Source: Ornithodoros turicata | Lineage: Eukaryota; Arthropoda; Arachnida; Ixodida; Argasidae | Reading direction: 5' to 3' | NCBI RefSeq assembly: GCF_037126465.1 | Contig: NC_088205.1 | Span: forward strand, 29,743,482 to 29,807,481 | DNA: 64,000 nucleotides | In this document: positions 47,203-56,180 of the stretch, piece by piece | Numbering within the stretch: the first letter of the stretch is position 1 | How the letters are laid out: every line of letters starts with the position of its first letter | Made by a program: the position numbers and the translations under genes | The notes under the pieces: generated by a model | What the model was told of the DNA's origin: nothing | Database searches by the model: none | The model's input: only the letters and a program-made list of their open reading frames with translations

Positions 47203-50200
47203 GAATGCTGTCTTCATGCAGTGGAACGCGCGCAGTCTGCGCAACAAGCTGCCAGATCTTAAAGAATTTCTACTTCGGCATCGAACACGGACCTTGATGG
47301 CAGGGGAAGCGACCACGTGCCCATATACATCACGTATGATGGATATTCAACGAGAGCGGGATGTAGAACGGCGAAATTAACAGACTGGCGTTCGTTTCGT
47401 ACAGCATGTGGAGATAGGGCCCACCCTTTGCTTTCTGTGGATCAGCTAGAGAATGTAATTGCCGATGCCCTTGCCTCGTCCCCTAAAACAGTCAACGTGT
47501 GTTCTGGTCACTTAGGGTCTAACCCTCGTGTGGAGCAACTACGTGCTGTCCGAAGGCGCGCTGAACGTAAAGATCGACGGACAGGAGATCTTTCTGATAT
47601 ACAGGAAGCAAGACGCGCGAGTAGGCTTGTACAGAAAGAACTCCGAAACCTTGACCGTCAACGGTGGCGGCACTTCTGTTGCTCCTTATCACCTTTTGAG
47701 AGCCCTGCTCGGATATGGAGAGTCGCAAGAAGTTTAAAGGAGAACTCTCCAGTTCGGAACCCACTTGGAGCTCTTGCGCTCCTAATATCTACGTCTGAGA
47801 AAGAGGTGGCCAGGGAATTCTGCCGTGTCATTACGAAGGGAGCCAATGTAACCAGCACCGAGGAGTACCTAACCCATACAGCCCATGTGACATCTATTCT
47901 CGAGCATGCCAACCCAGCAGCTGTCCCTGCCTTGGATATGGACTTCTCCGTGGCAGAACTTTCGTCAGCCATTTCAGCTGCATGCAAGAAGTCTTCTCCA
48001 GGCCCGGACGCCATTACATACACAGTGACTCGAAACCTTGACCCTACATCCCTTCAGGCCCTGCTGAACATCTGCAATCACTTGTGGAGGCATGGACAGG
48101 TTCCTAGGCAGTGGAAAGTCGGCCAAGTGATACCGTTGCTATAACCAGGAAAACACCCATCCCAATTGGCATCATTTCGCCCGGTAACTCTGACCAGCTG
48201 CTTGGGGAAAGTTATGGAAAGAATGGCCTTGCGTAGAATTGAGTGGTGGCTCGAAAGCCGTGCCTTCTTCCCTCAAGAGCAAGCTGGGTTTCGACGGCAC
48301 CGCAGTTCAATAGACTCTGTCCTCGACTTGGTCACGTCGGTGGAAGAGGCACGACGAGGCAGGAAGATCTCGGCGGCGGTATTTCTTGATGTTAAGAGAG
48401 CATACGACACCGTTAGCCATCCATCAATCTTACATGCTCTATACAGCGCTGCGCTCTCACGTACAACGTTGCTTTGGATCGCCGATTTCCTCAGTCAACG
48501 AGGTATTTTCGTCCGGACAAGACAAGGCGACACAGAGCAATTCCCCATCTCTCAGGAGGTACCACAAGGAAGCGTCCTAAGTCCGCTCCTCTTTAATGCC
48601 GTTATGGCGGGCATTGGAACCTGCATTCAGCGGAAAGTCAACTTGTCCCTGTATGCCGATGACATCTGTGTTTGGACTACAGGCACTTCCCGTCCAGCAC
48701 TCCGTCAGCGTCTTCAGCGCACGTTAGACGCCATTCGCCTCTACTTACTCCAGGCAGGAATGGAGATATCCGTCGAGAAAAGCGCAGTTCTAGCCTTCAC
48801 GCGCAAAGACATGCATATATATCGCCTGTATATTGGTGGAAGCCCACTGGAGCAGGTGACACATCACAAGTTCCTCGGCGTGACTCTATCATGGAATTTG
48901 TCGTGGAAGCGCCACATAGACGTCAATGAACAGAAAGTCCAACGCTGGGTCAACGTGATTCGTCACTTCGCAGGTATGAGACGGGGGCGAGACGAGAAGG
49001 ATCTCCTCATGCTGCACAATGCCCTGGTTCGTGGCTCAGTGATGTACAGCCTTCCCGTCCTACACGGACTTCCTCAGACACTGATTCAAAGGATTCGAGC
49101 CATGCTAGCGCGCAGTCTTCGGGTATGTCTTGGGGTCCCGCGAGGTGCTGAAACCCGTCTAGTAGTGGCTGAGGCCAGGGACATCCCCATTGAGGTTCTC
49201 CGTACTCGGGAAATTGCACGCCACTATCTACGTCTCCGTGCCCATCATAACCATCACTCTCTGATTCGCAAGCTTCACGCTAGACGGAACGCGACGGTTC
49301 ATGCTGCTGTGACATCATTCAGACCTCATATCCCCAAATTCATAGTCGACCCGACGGCACCCAAAGTGCCTCCATGGACGTTGCCATCGCCGCCTGTCAC
49401 TGTCTCCATCACGGCCTCAAGAACAACAAAAAGAACTATCCTGATTTTATTTTTAGGCAACTTACCCTTGACTTCATCGAGGCTCCATACCGCAACAGTA
49501 CCGCTGTATACACGGATGGATCGTCCACCAGGGACGCTTCATCTTCAGCCTTTGCCATTCCATCACAGTCTGTTACACGTGGGTGTCGTCTATCTCACCG
49601 TACCTCATCGACATCCGCTGAACTTTATGCTATCTTGTTATTCTTGACATATGCGGAAGACTGTGAACCGCGGCACTGGGTAATTTACACAGACTCCAAA
49701 GCAGCTCTCTTGTGCATTAAAAACATGGGCACCCGCGGTTCCCTTGCCTCAGTGGTGATAGACATCCTGTGCGCCCTGAAGTCCCTACAAGATCGCTCCC
49801 ACTACGTTGCCTTTCAGTGGGTTCCAGGGCATTGCGGAATAACTGGGAACCACGAGGCCGACGCTGCCGCTGCCGCTGCACACCAACAACGACCTTCTAT
49901 GCCCATTATACTCTCGAGAGGAGACAGAAGATCCCTCCTCAGGCATTTGTCCGATTCCTGGTCTACCCTACAGTGGCAACACGACATTCCAACTATATCC
50001 TCTTTGGGAAATGTAGACCCAACGCTGTCATACCGGCTGCCTGCAAAGCTTCCTCGTCCTCTGAAGTCACTCATCCACAGGCTACGTCTGAATGTGGCCT
50101 TCACTCCGTCCTATCGATACCAGCTAGGCTGTCAGGCTAGCCCTATGTGCAACGAGTGTGGCGTACTTGCCAACGTTGAGCACATACTCCTCCGCTGCCG

Positions 50201-50372
50201 GACCTATGTCAACGAGAGGCGTACACTGCAGTCACAACTTGCCACCCTTGGCTGCCGCCCCTTCAACTTGTCAACCATCCTCGGCCCTTGGGACACCGCG
50301 GCCGACTCCAGGGCGGCCTTACGTCACGTGGTTGACTTCTTTGAGGCGACAGGCCTAAAGGACTCACTATGA
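47186..50372 (+). pseudogene. LINE ORF2: endonuclease remnant, RT, RNase H, terminal zinc motif
   Basis: Begins MEQIYRNAVFMQWNARSLRN, then loses most of the endonuclease; GSDHVPIYITY follows within about 30 codons and in another frame. The frame from 47317 runs to TAA 48142-48144, where the usual K of VIPLxKPGK is replaced by the stop. It reopens in the same frame with FRPVTLTSCLGKVMER, AAVFLDVKRAYDT, VPQGSVLSPLLFN and the catalytic YADD (near 48655). A frameshift at about 49430 separates RT from RNase H (YTDGSS, AELYAI, IYTDSKAAL, VPGHCGITGNHEAD). The protein ends with CNECGVLANVEHILLRC. Confidence 0.85.
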
Positions 50373-50679
50373 CCCCAGCAGCGCCCTCGGACACTCCCAC
50401 TTCATGATCACGTCCAGCATCGTCATCGCCACTTCGATCATTCCCGTCATCTCTCATCGTCATCACTCATCATTGTCACCACTCGTATTAGACCCCCAGC
50501 TATGGGGTAGCGTTAGTAGTATTGATTAATACGGTATAATAACCGTTACGTACAACGACATCCTTTTTCTAATCCAAGATGGCCGATTCTAATCCAATTC
50601 TAAGCCAAAATCCGGTTCTAAGTCAACACAATCCACTTGTAATCCAACACAAGCCAAATCCGAAGCCATCTGATTGGCG

Positions 50680-50945
50680 GCCATTAGCCCCGCCCACTTC
50701 ACGTTGATTGGCCACCACGCCACTGATTGGCTGACTGTAGCTCCGCTCCTTTATGCTAATTAGTTGGCTGGGCTCCGCCCAGTTCACGTTGAATGGCCCG
50801 TGCTAAGCCTTGACTGATCATTGATTGGTTGACTGTAGCTCCGCCCCTTTATGCTAATTACTCGGCTCTTCACGCTGATTGGTGCACGCGTATGGCTGAG
50901 CACGCCCCCGTTATGCTAATTAACAGGCTCCGCTGATTGGTCCAT
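50680..50945. promoter_or_regulatory. CCAAT / GC-box / ATGCTAAT motif array in the terminal repeat
   Basis: Within about 265 bp there are at least six CCAAT boxes written as TGATTGG, three copies of TTATGCTAATTA and several CCGCCC GC boxes. Unit order is repeated (GATTGGNTGACTGTAGCTCCGC occurs twice). The same array is in the right repeat, so it faces both gene blocks. Function as bidirectional promoter or enhancer is an inference from motif density. Confidence 0.5.
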
Positions 50946-51088
50946 TCTAAGCCTACTGATCACTCTCCCAGCCGCCGCCGCCGCCGCCGCCCGCCGGACG
51001 CCCCGCTGCGGCCTCAAACTTACCCGGGTTGGCCCGCCGCCAGATGGTGCGCGGGTCGCTCGCCGGCGGCTTCAGATGGTTCTAACCC
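50690..51088 (+). repeat. Left terminal inverted repeat of the Polinton (aligned part)
   Basis: Pairs with 63604-64000, about 96% identical by eye, with the main length difference in a CCG microsatellite (50972-50992). The unaligned outer part 50515-50689 has TCTAATCCAA-type direct repeats. The inner boundary is GGTTCTAACC (51079-51088). Confidence 0.9.
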
Positions 51089-51206
51089 AATGTCTCTATC
51101 TCATACAACCAAACTTACCTCGTGCCACCAGATGGCGCGACTCAGGTGCATCAACTCCGCGCGGTTCCGCTTCGAGGCGTCACACGAGTGAGAGAACTTC
51201 GTCGAG

Positions 51207-51389
51207 ATGTGCTGCCACATATTGCGCTCCCGTATCACCGCAAGCAAGTTGCGGGAAATCATACGCGAAATCTTGGACGAGTACCTGTCGGCTTACAGGG
51301 AGCAATCACTGCGCGAGCTTCAGGAACTATGTCAGGAAGAAATAAGAGTCCTGGAGACGATCATCAATCGCTCTAGGAGCTATGGATGA
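51207..51389 (+). CDS. Small helical protein of unknown function (60 aa), Polinton
   Basis: ATG 51207 to TGA. It is charged and helix-forming (REIIREILDEYLSAYREQSL, ELCQEEIRVLETI), probably a coiled coil. It lies between the left terminal repeat and the ATPase, in the same direction as the structural genes. I cannot assign it to a family. Its location and the good codon texture make it plausible, but the short length leaves doubt. Confidence 0.4.
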   Translation: MCCHILRSRITASKLREIIREILDEYLSAYREQSLRELQELCQEEIRVLETIINRSRSYG

Positions 51390-51440
51390 AAATAAAGATG
51401 CATCACACCTCGGTACACAGTCTGCTCGAGTTATTCCACG

Positions 51441-52756
51441 ATGCGCATGCAGTTCCAGCACCCTGCTCGAATTCTCATCTCCGGCGCGTCCATGTGTGGG
51501 AAGACGGTGCTCACGCAGAATACTGTATAAGTGCTTAAATTCGCGGGCTCAATATTTCGCGAATTTGTGAGAAGCCAGGATCAGGCAATTATTCGCGGAA
51601 CCTTAAATTCGCGGTACCGCGCTGCGTCCACCCTGCATCTTAGGGGCCATCCACCTTGAACTTCCTAGAAGAAGCTAATAAAAGGTATCACAACTGGGTA
51701 ACTCGTTCAATTTGTCTTCCTTTTGAGCACTTCTGACTGCAAGGGATGCGATTAGGGGGTTTTACTCGGCTCGTATCTGTGCCATTGCCCAATTGCCCTG
51801 TCTCCCGTCATTCCTGTCATCGCACCGAGCAGGTGCGATTGGCACTTGGTAGTGATGCGACAACTTTTGCAAAGGTCTATACGCGTGGCAGAGTGCATAC
51901 GCACTTGCTGGATGATCCAGGCTGACAAGGAACCGGAATCACGGGAGGCTTACATCCGCGCGGGATTCGTACGTCAAGGCGGGACTACAGTCTCCAGTTG
52001 CAGCGGCGAACTGAACACTTTGCGAGGCAATGCAGTGTAACAGCGTAAGAAACTCCGTATACATAAGTTGCCTCAGCGTCCTGGGTCAAATTTCTTACAT
52101 ATTTCACGTATTTTTCTGTCATTGGTTCGGATATTTCGCGGGACTTTAAATTCGCGAAAAAAGGGCGTTCGCAAATTTCGCGAAAAATAGGTCCTCGCGA
52201 AAATTACTACTTATACAGTATAATGAGACACCCCGAATTATTTAGCATTCCACCGCAGAAGATACTCTACGTACGAAAGTATGCAGCCGCCTGGGAAAAG
52301 GATTTCGACGGTGTGGAGTTTATGGACAGGATACCCGCAGATTGGGATGAGCGATATCCCACTCTCATAGTTATTGACGATCAAATCACGGAAAAGGGGG
52401 TTCTATCGGAGGTAGAGTCGCTGTTTGTACGTGGTAGCCACCATAAGAATGCGTCCGTGATCCTGATCACACAAGCCTTGTTCTATCACAATGCCGCTTT
52501 TCGAACGATATCGCTGAACGCCAGTTATATCGTATTGTTCCGGAACGCGCGGTCCGTACAACAGATCGAAACCTTCGGACGTCAGGTATTCGGGAAACAG
52601 GGGCTCTCCTATTTTCTCGACGCATATAACCAGGCGACGGAGAAGGCGCACGGTTATTTAGTTGTGGATCTGCACGCGCAAACACCTCCCTCTCGTAGCC
52701 TGCGAACGGGTATTTTACCGCACGACCGGCAGTTCCTGTTTACGCCCGCGAAATGA
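51441..52756 (+). pseudogene. ATP: Genome-packaging ATPase (FtsK/HerA type), split by a transposon
   Basis: N-terminal piece 51441-51522 carries the Walker A loop GASMCGKT. After a 696-bp insertion the frame continues at 52223-52756 with Walker B LIVIDDQ and RGSHHKNASVILITQALFYH. It then has the family block TISLNASYIVLFRNARS and the C-terminal HGYLVVDLHAQTP. The two pieces are in phase if the insert and one TA are discounted (a whole number of codons remains). The enzyme would pump the genome into capsids. As present, the gene cannot make it unless the insert is spliced or excised. Its last codon overlaps the next ATG by 4 nt. Confidence 0.85.
51523..52218. mobile_element. MITE inserted in the ATPase gene, 696 bp, TA duplication
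   Basis: Ends CTGTATAAGT (51523) and ACTTATACAG (52218), each beside TA (51521-51522 and 52219-52220). Subterminal TTCGCGAA / AAATTCGCGG words are repeated several times at both ends. There is no transposase; the internal open frame 51846-52040 is featureless. TA target choice suggests a Tc1/mariner-type mobiliser, but the family is not identified. Confidence 0.85.
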
Positions 52757-53127
52757 CGGCCGATCTTAGAAGACATCTCACGCTCCTCAAAGTATTGGCT
52801 GCCAGCAAACCGACGCACCGCGCAGAGTTACTTAAAGAGCTCAGCTGCGACGACATTCGAATCCTTTCGGAAATCTGTCTGAATATTCTACGCGGAAATA
52901 TCCCACTTTCGACGGAACTTCATAAAAACCTGAAGAAACACAAAAAAATCCTCCGCTTCCTTGCCTACAAGTCACTTCATAAGTGCCCCCGGCAGTTGAA
53001 GAAATATATTAGGGGACAACGAGGTGGTCTCATTCCCATACTTCCACTGCTCCTCTCAGGGCTATCAAGTCTCATGGCGGGAGTCGCCGGGCGAGCGATA
53101 TCCAAAGCCATCGGTCATGGCTCATAG
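52753..53127 (+). CDS. Conserved small Polinton protein with membrane-type tail (124 aa)
   Basis: Starts MTADLRRHLTLLKVL. The helical, basic first part (LSEICLNILRGNIPLS, KNLKKHKKILRFLAYKS) is a pattern I associate with a small protein common in animal Polintons. The C-terminus after IRGQRGG is hydrophobic (LIPILPLLLSGLSSLMAGVA). The RGG junction before a hydrophobic or amphipathic tail resembles processing sites used by adenain-type proteases, and the tail may be a membrane-active virion peptide. It overlaps the ATPase by 4 nt and the next gene by 11 nt. Confidence 0.7.
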   Translation: MTADLRRHLTLLKVLAASKPTHRAELLKELSCDDIRILSEICLNILRGNIPLSTELHKNLKKHKKILRFLAYKSLHKCPRQLKKYIRGQRGGLIPILPLLLSGLSSLMAGVAGRAISKAIGHGS

Positions 53128-53563
53128 AATAGAAATAGGTGAAGTTCTGAAATCTAACGATTCGGACGATGTAAAAGTGGGCAAAATACTGGAAGCCCTC
53201 TATTACTTGCTGAAGCGAGCTCACTATCATCCTCCTCCTCCTCCTCCTCTGGAACCTGTCCATTCGGAGCCCGAACCGGAACCCAATCCATTCGATTTTA
53301 ATCTTCTACCCTCCGGCGTTGATAAAGCACGCGCGAAATCTGTGCTAAAAGAATTGAAGAAAGTTTTCACCTGGCAGGCGGATAATGTGCTAGTATATAG
53401 AGGGAAGCGAATCAATCGCTCAAACATTGTGGCTCTCGTGAGCTACTTAGCACGTCGTAGCGCGCTCATCAAGAAACCCCGCTGGTACAAAAAAGTATCG
53501 AAAATTATAAGCGCTCTGAAAATACACCGCATTGCTCGCTGGAGCAAATATGGGGCCCTATAG
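53117..53563 (+). CDS. Unrecognised basic Polinton protein with proline stretch (148 aa)
   Basis: The chosen start is ATG 53117 (MAHRIEIGEVLKS), because the frame upstream of it (from 53024) lies wholly inside the preceding gene. It has a central PPPPPP and PEPEPNPFDF linker, then a lysine-rich C-terminal domain (ARAKSVLKELKKVFTWQADN ... WYKKVSKIISALKIHRIARW). Position between the small membrane-tail protein and the integrase, and the 11-14-nt overlaps, suggest a virion or core component. Family unknown. Confidence 0.6.
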   Translation: MAHRIEIGEVLKSNDSDDVKVGKILEALYYLLKRAHYHPPPPPPLEPVHSEPEPEPNPFDFNLLPSGVDKARAKSVLKELKKVFTWQADNVLVYRGKRINRSNIVALVSYLARRSALIKKPRWYKKVSKIISALKIHRIARWSKYGAL

Positions 53564-54575
53564 AAAGATCAAGGAGAAAGGGTTAGGTGGAGTGGATCGG
53601 TACCGACGTTATCACAAGCTCACGCGCGCAGAAGCTGTGGAACAGCTGAAAAAAGAAGATGCTTACACCCTTCACAAGCCAGTGAAGAAAAAATTTAAGC
53701 GACGCTCCATCATCGCAACTCACGTGCGGGATTTATATCAGGCAGACCTTCTGGATATGCGCAAATATCAGAAATTTAACAAGGGCTTCAGGTACATCCT
53801 AACGGTCATAGATACGCTATCGAGGTACCTGTACATGGTCCCCATTCGCACAAAGCGCCCGCAAGACGTAAAGAAAGCCTTCCAACGAGTTTTCCGTCAC
53901 GGAATTCCGAAGAATTTGCTCACGGATTGCGGGAGCGAATTTTGGGGTTCCCCCGTTCGTCAGTACTTTCAGTCGCTGCTAAATCACTATAGCACACAAA
54001 GCGGAATGAAAGCGGCCTCCTGTGAACGCGTGCAGAGAACAATTAGGGAAAGAATAGCCAGGCATTTCACTAGTACGGGGAAGTTTAATTATATCAACGC
54101 GCTGCCGAAGATAGTGGCCGACTATAACGACTCGGTACACTCCGTCACGGGCGAAAAGCCGAAAAACGTGAACGCCGGAAATGAAGTAGCTCTGTTCAAC
54201 AGATTGAATCGTAAGACGACCCCGCGCGAGAGCAAGTATAAATCAGGGGACCAGGTGAGGCTCGCGTTAGATCGCGGTGTGTTCGCCAAAGGCTACGATC
54301 AAAGGTGGACGGCCGAAGTGTTCGAGGTGTCGCGAACGAGAAAGACCGATCCGCCCGTAGTGTACGTGAAAGATTCGACGGGAAAAGAAATACTGGGATC
54401 ATTCTACGAGCAGGAGCTGCAGCCCGTCCACCATCTTTCCTCGTACGATAAGCGACTCATATCCGCGGTGATTAGAAAGAAGAAAATTAACGGGGTATTG
54501 CACTACTTGGTTCGTTGGTTCGGATACGCCAAAGATCACGATTCTTGGGTGCCCGCCAGCGATGTCAGAAAATGA
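53550..54575 (+). CDS. INT: Polinton integrase with C-terminal chromodomain (341 aa)
   Basis: Retroviral-type DDE integrase that joins element ends to host DNA, consistent with the 6-bp target duplication of the group. ATG 53550 is used; the frame above it has no ATG. Core residues are D in LYQADLLDM, D in LLTDCGSEFWG and E in KAASCERVQRTIRERI. A chromodomain follows near the end (ISAVIRKKKINGVLHYLVRW, then FGYAKDHDSWVPASDV), expected to bind methylated histone tails and steer insertion. All key residues are present, so the enzyme looks intact. It overlaps the previous and next genes by 14 nt each. Confidence 0.9.
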   Translation: MGPYRKIKEKGLGGVDRYRRYHKLTRAEAVEQLKKEDAYTLHKPVKKKFKRRSIIATHVRDLYQADLLDMRKYQKFNKGFRYILTVIDTLSRYLYMVPIRTKRPQDVKKAFQRVFRHGIPKNLLTDCGSEFWGSPVRQYFQSLLNHYSTQSGMKAASCERVQRTIRERIARHFTSTGKFNYINALPKIVADYNDSVHSVTGEKPKNVNAGNEVALFNRLNRKTTPRESKYKSGDQVRLALDRGVFAKGYDQRWTAEVFEVSRTRKTDPPVVYVKDSTGKEILGSFYEQELQPVHHLSSYDKRLISAVIRKKKINGVLHYLVRWFGYAKDHDSWVPASDVRK

Positions 54576-55839
54576 ATTTTACGTGTATCTGCTCTCGAAC
54601 GCTAGCATGGACCTGTACCCGTCCAATACGCTGAATGACTTCACGATCGCGTTAGATAAGCCACTACACCTGGATGATTCGTACGTCGTCGGTCTAGAGG
54701 GATTTTCCATTCCCAACAGCTTCCTGAACGTGAACCAAGCGCCTGATAACCTGATAACGCTATCAACGGAGAAGTGGCAAACAAAACAGCTCACGTTCGA
54801 AGACACGGACACGCTATTGAATAAAATATTCCCCGAATATGGGATAGAGTGGACTTACGAGGAAGATCACTACGTGTTTAAGCTACCGTCGCGCGTGCGC
54901 TCGGCGAAACTAATCGACAGACCGCTGCATCTCGCCTTTGGAATCGTCGACATCGATGGAGATCACCGGGAGGGCGGTAAAGTACGCGCCGTCCCAAACG
55001 TGTTACCGCTCGCGGAGGAAAGAGCCGTTATGATGCGAGTTCGCCGGGTGATAGTGATCAATAACGATCTAATTTTAGAACCCCGATCGCTCATTACCGA
55101 CACATTCAACGAATTCTTCAGAGCGACGAACGATACAGAATCACGGGTGGAATACAAAGACAACACTTACTCGCTTTCTCTCCCGACGAATTTCAACTTG
55201 TCGACCGAGTTCCTGGACCTCATTCAGGTGAAGCACATCCATGTTGAAGGATCCCGAAAGCGCATCACATGTAATCCCATAGTGAAGACGTATCGCATCC
55301 ACATAAACACTCGAGAGACGGAAAGTCGGCGCATTTCACTTCCACCGAATTACTACGAAACACCCGAAGCTCTCGTGAGCGCCATCCATGAGCGTCTGCA
55401 GCCGGAGGCTTCCCTCACGTACGATGCGTGGGCGAGGAAGTGTTCGTTGAGCTTGCGGGAAAACGTGTCGCTTACATTATCCGATTACTTTGCGTACCTA
55501 CTGGGTTTCGGCGCGAAAACCGTATTTACGGAAAACGATACGGGCGTCGACGAAGTGACCATAGATCTTCCCATTAACTGTATTATGATATACACGGATC
55601 TTGTCACGCCCTCCGTAGTGGGAAACGGGCGGCATCCGATACTGAAATTAATTCCATTCGTATACGATAGAACGAAAGAACAACTGAGTTTCAGCTTTCT
55701 TCCCGTTCAGTATTTTAAGTTAGTGCAGCGCGAAATTTCCTCAATCACCGTCTCTATACGCGACGACACGGGTCGCAAGCTACCGCTACAAAATCGCGGT
55801 AGATCGACGCTGACGCTGCACTTTAAGCATGTACACTAA
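54562..55839 (+). CDS. Penton-like minor capsid candidate (425 aa)
   Basis: Begins MSENEFYVYLLSNASMDLYP, with SNTLNDFTIALDKPLHLDDS and YVVGLEGFSIPNSF. This is the start of a widespread Polinton/adintovirus protein. The C-terminal half has SDYFAYLLGFGAKTV, CIMIYTDLVTPSVVG, ILKLIPFVYDRT, VQYFKLVQREISSITVSIRD and a final LTLHFKHVH, the usual ending. I assign it as a penton or minor capsid protein from its partner genes and family pattern; the fold assignment is inference. The frame is intact. It overlaps the integrase by 14 nt. Confidence 0.7.
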   Translation: MSENEFYVYLLSNASMDLYPSNTLNDFTIALDKPLHLDDSYVVGLEGFSIPNSFLNVNQAPDNLITLSTEKWQTKQLTFEDTDTLLNKIFPEYGIEWTYEEDHYVFKLPSRVRSAKLIDRPLHLAFGIVDIDGDHREGGKVRAVPNVLPLAEERAVMMRVRRVIVINNDLILEPRSLITDTFNEFFRATNDTESRVEYKDNTYSLSLPTNFNLSTEFLDLIQVKHIHVEGSRKRITCNPIVKTYRIHINTRETESRRISLPPNYYETPEALVSAIHERLQPEASLTYDAWARKCSLSLRENVSLTLSDYFAYLLGFGAKTVFTENDTGVDEVTIDLPINCIMIYTDLVTPSVVGNGRHPILKLIPFVYDRTKEQLSFSFLPVQYFKLVQREISSITVSIRDDTGRKLPLQNRGRSTLTLHFKHVH

Positions 55840-56173
55840 AGCGGTACCAATCTACGGATTTGGCGTTCCGACGGTATACAGGTCGCACCTGTACCAGAGG
55901 GGAGGCAATTTCTTTTCTCAGCTCGGGCGTTTCGCTATTCCACTCTTTAAACGCGTATCGCCATACTTAAAAAAGACGGCTGTTGCGGCCGCTAAGCGCG
56001 TGGCCAAAAATCTGTCGGAGGGAGACTCTTTCCGAAGTGCGCTTAAGAGATCGGCGAAAGATACGGGCCGTGAAATTCTCCGTGACCTCGGAGGGGCTGG
56101 CGGGCGAAGAAAGAGGAGAAAACCGGACGTCTTCGACGGCATAAATCACGCTGGTTGCGCGGCCACAATTTAG
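55829..56173 (+). CDS. Small basic core-type protein (114 aa), Polinton
   Basis: Starts MYTKAVPIYGFGVPTVY, followed by YQRGGNFFSQLGRFAIPLFK and a helical Lys/Arg/Ala-rich body (KKTAVAAAKRVAKNLSEG, FRSALKRSAKDTGREILRDL). It ends with a GGAGGRRKRRKP tract. The pattern is the same as small DNA-condensing proteins next to capsid genes in Polintons and adintoviruses. RGG near residue 25 is a candidate protease cleavage site. It overlaps the penton-like gene by 11 nt and is 7 nt upstream of the major capsid gene. Confidence 0.7.
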   Translation: MYTKAVPIYGFGVPTVYRSHLYQRGGNFFSQLGRFAIPLFKRVSPYLKKTAVAAAKRVAKNLSEGDSFRSALKRSAKDTGREILRDLGGAGGRRKRRKPDVFDGINHAGCAATI

Positions 56174-56180
56174 TTGCGAG

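Larger units (their letters stand above)
45742..50514 (+). mobile_element. Second I-clade-like LINE, plus strand, degraded
   Basis: Same architecture as the LINE at 24-28 kb: ORF1 with knuckles, then ORF2 with endonuclease, reverse transcriptase, RNase H and terminal zinc-like motif. ORF1 proteins are clearly homologous (VTYKKNRP, KSFWKVNPN, CQRFGH), but the two are different families. The endonuclease is internally deleted and ORF2 has one nonsense codon and a frameshift. The 3' untranslated part is rich in CATCGTCATCACT words and stops at about 50514, where the Polinton begins. Confidence 0.85.

Noticed and set aside
53024..53116. Longer N-terminus of the proline-stretch protein
   Set aside because: The extension lies entirely inside the preceding gene in another frame; the ATG at 53117 gives the same short overlap as the neighbouring genes.
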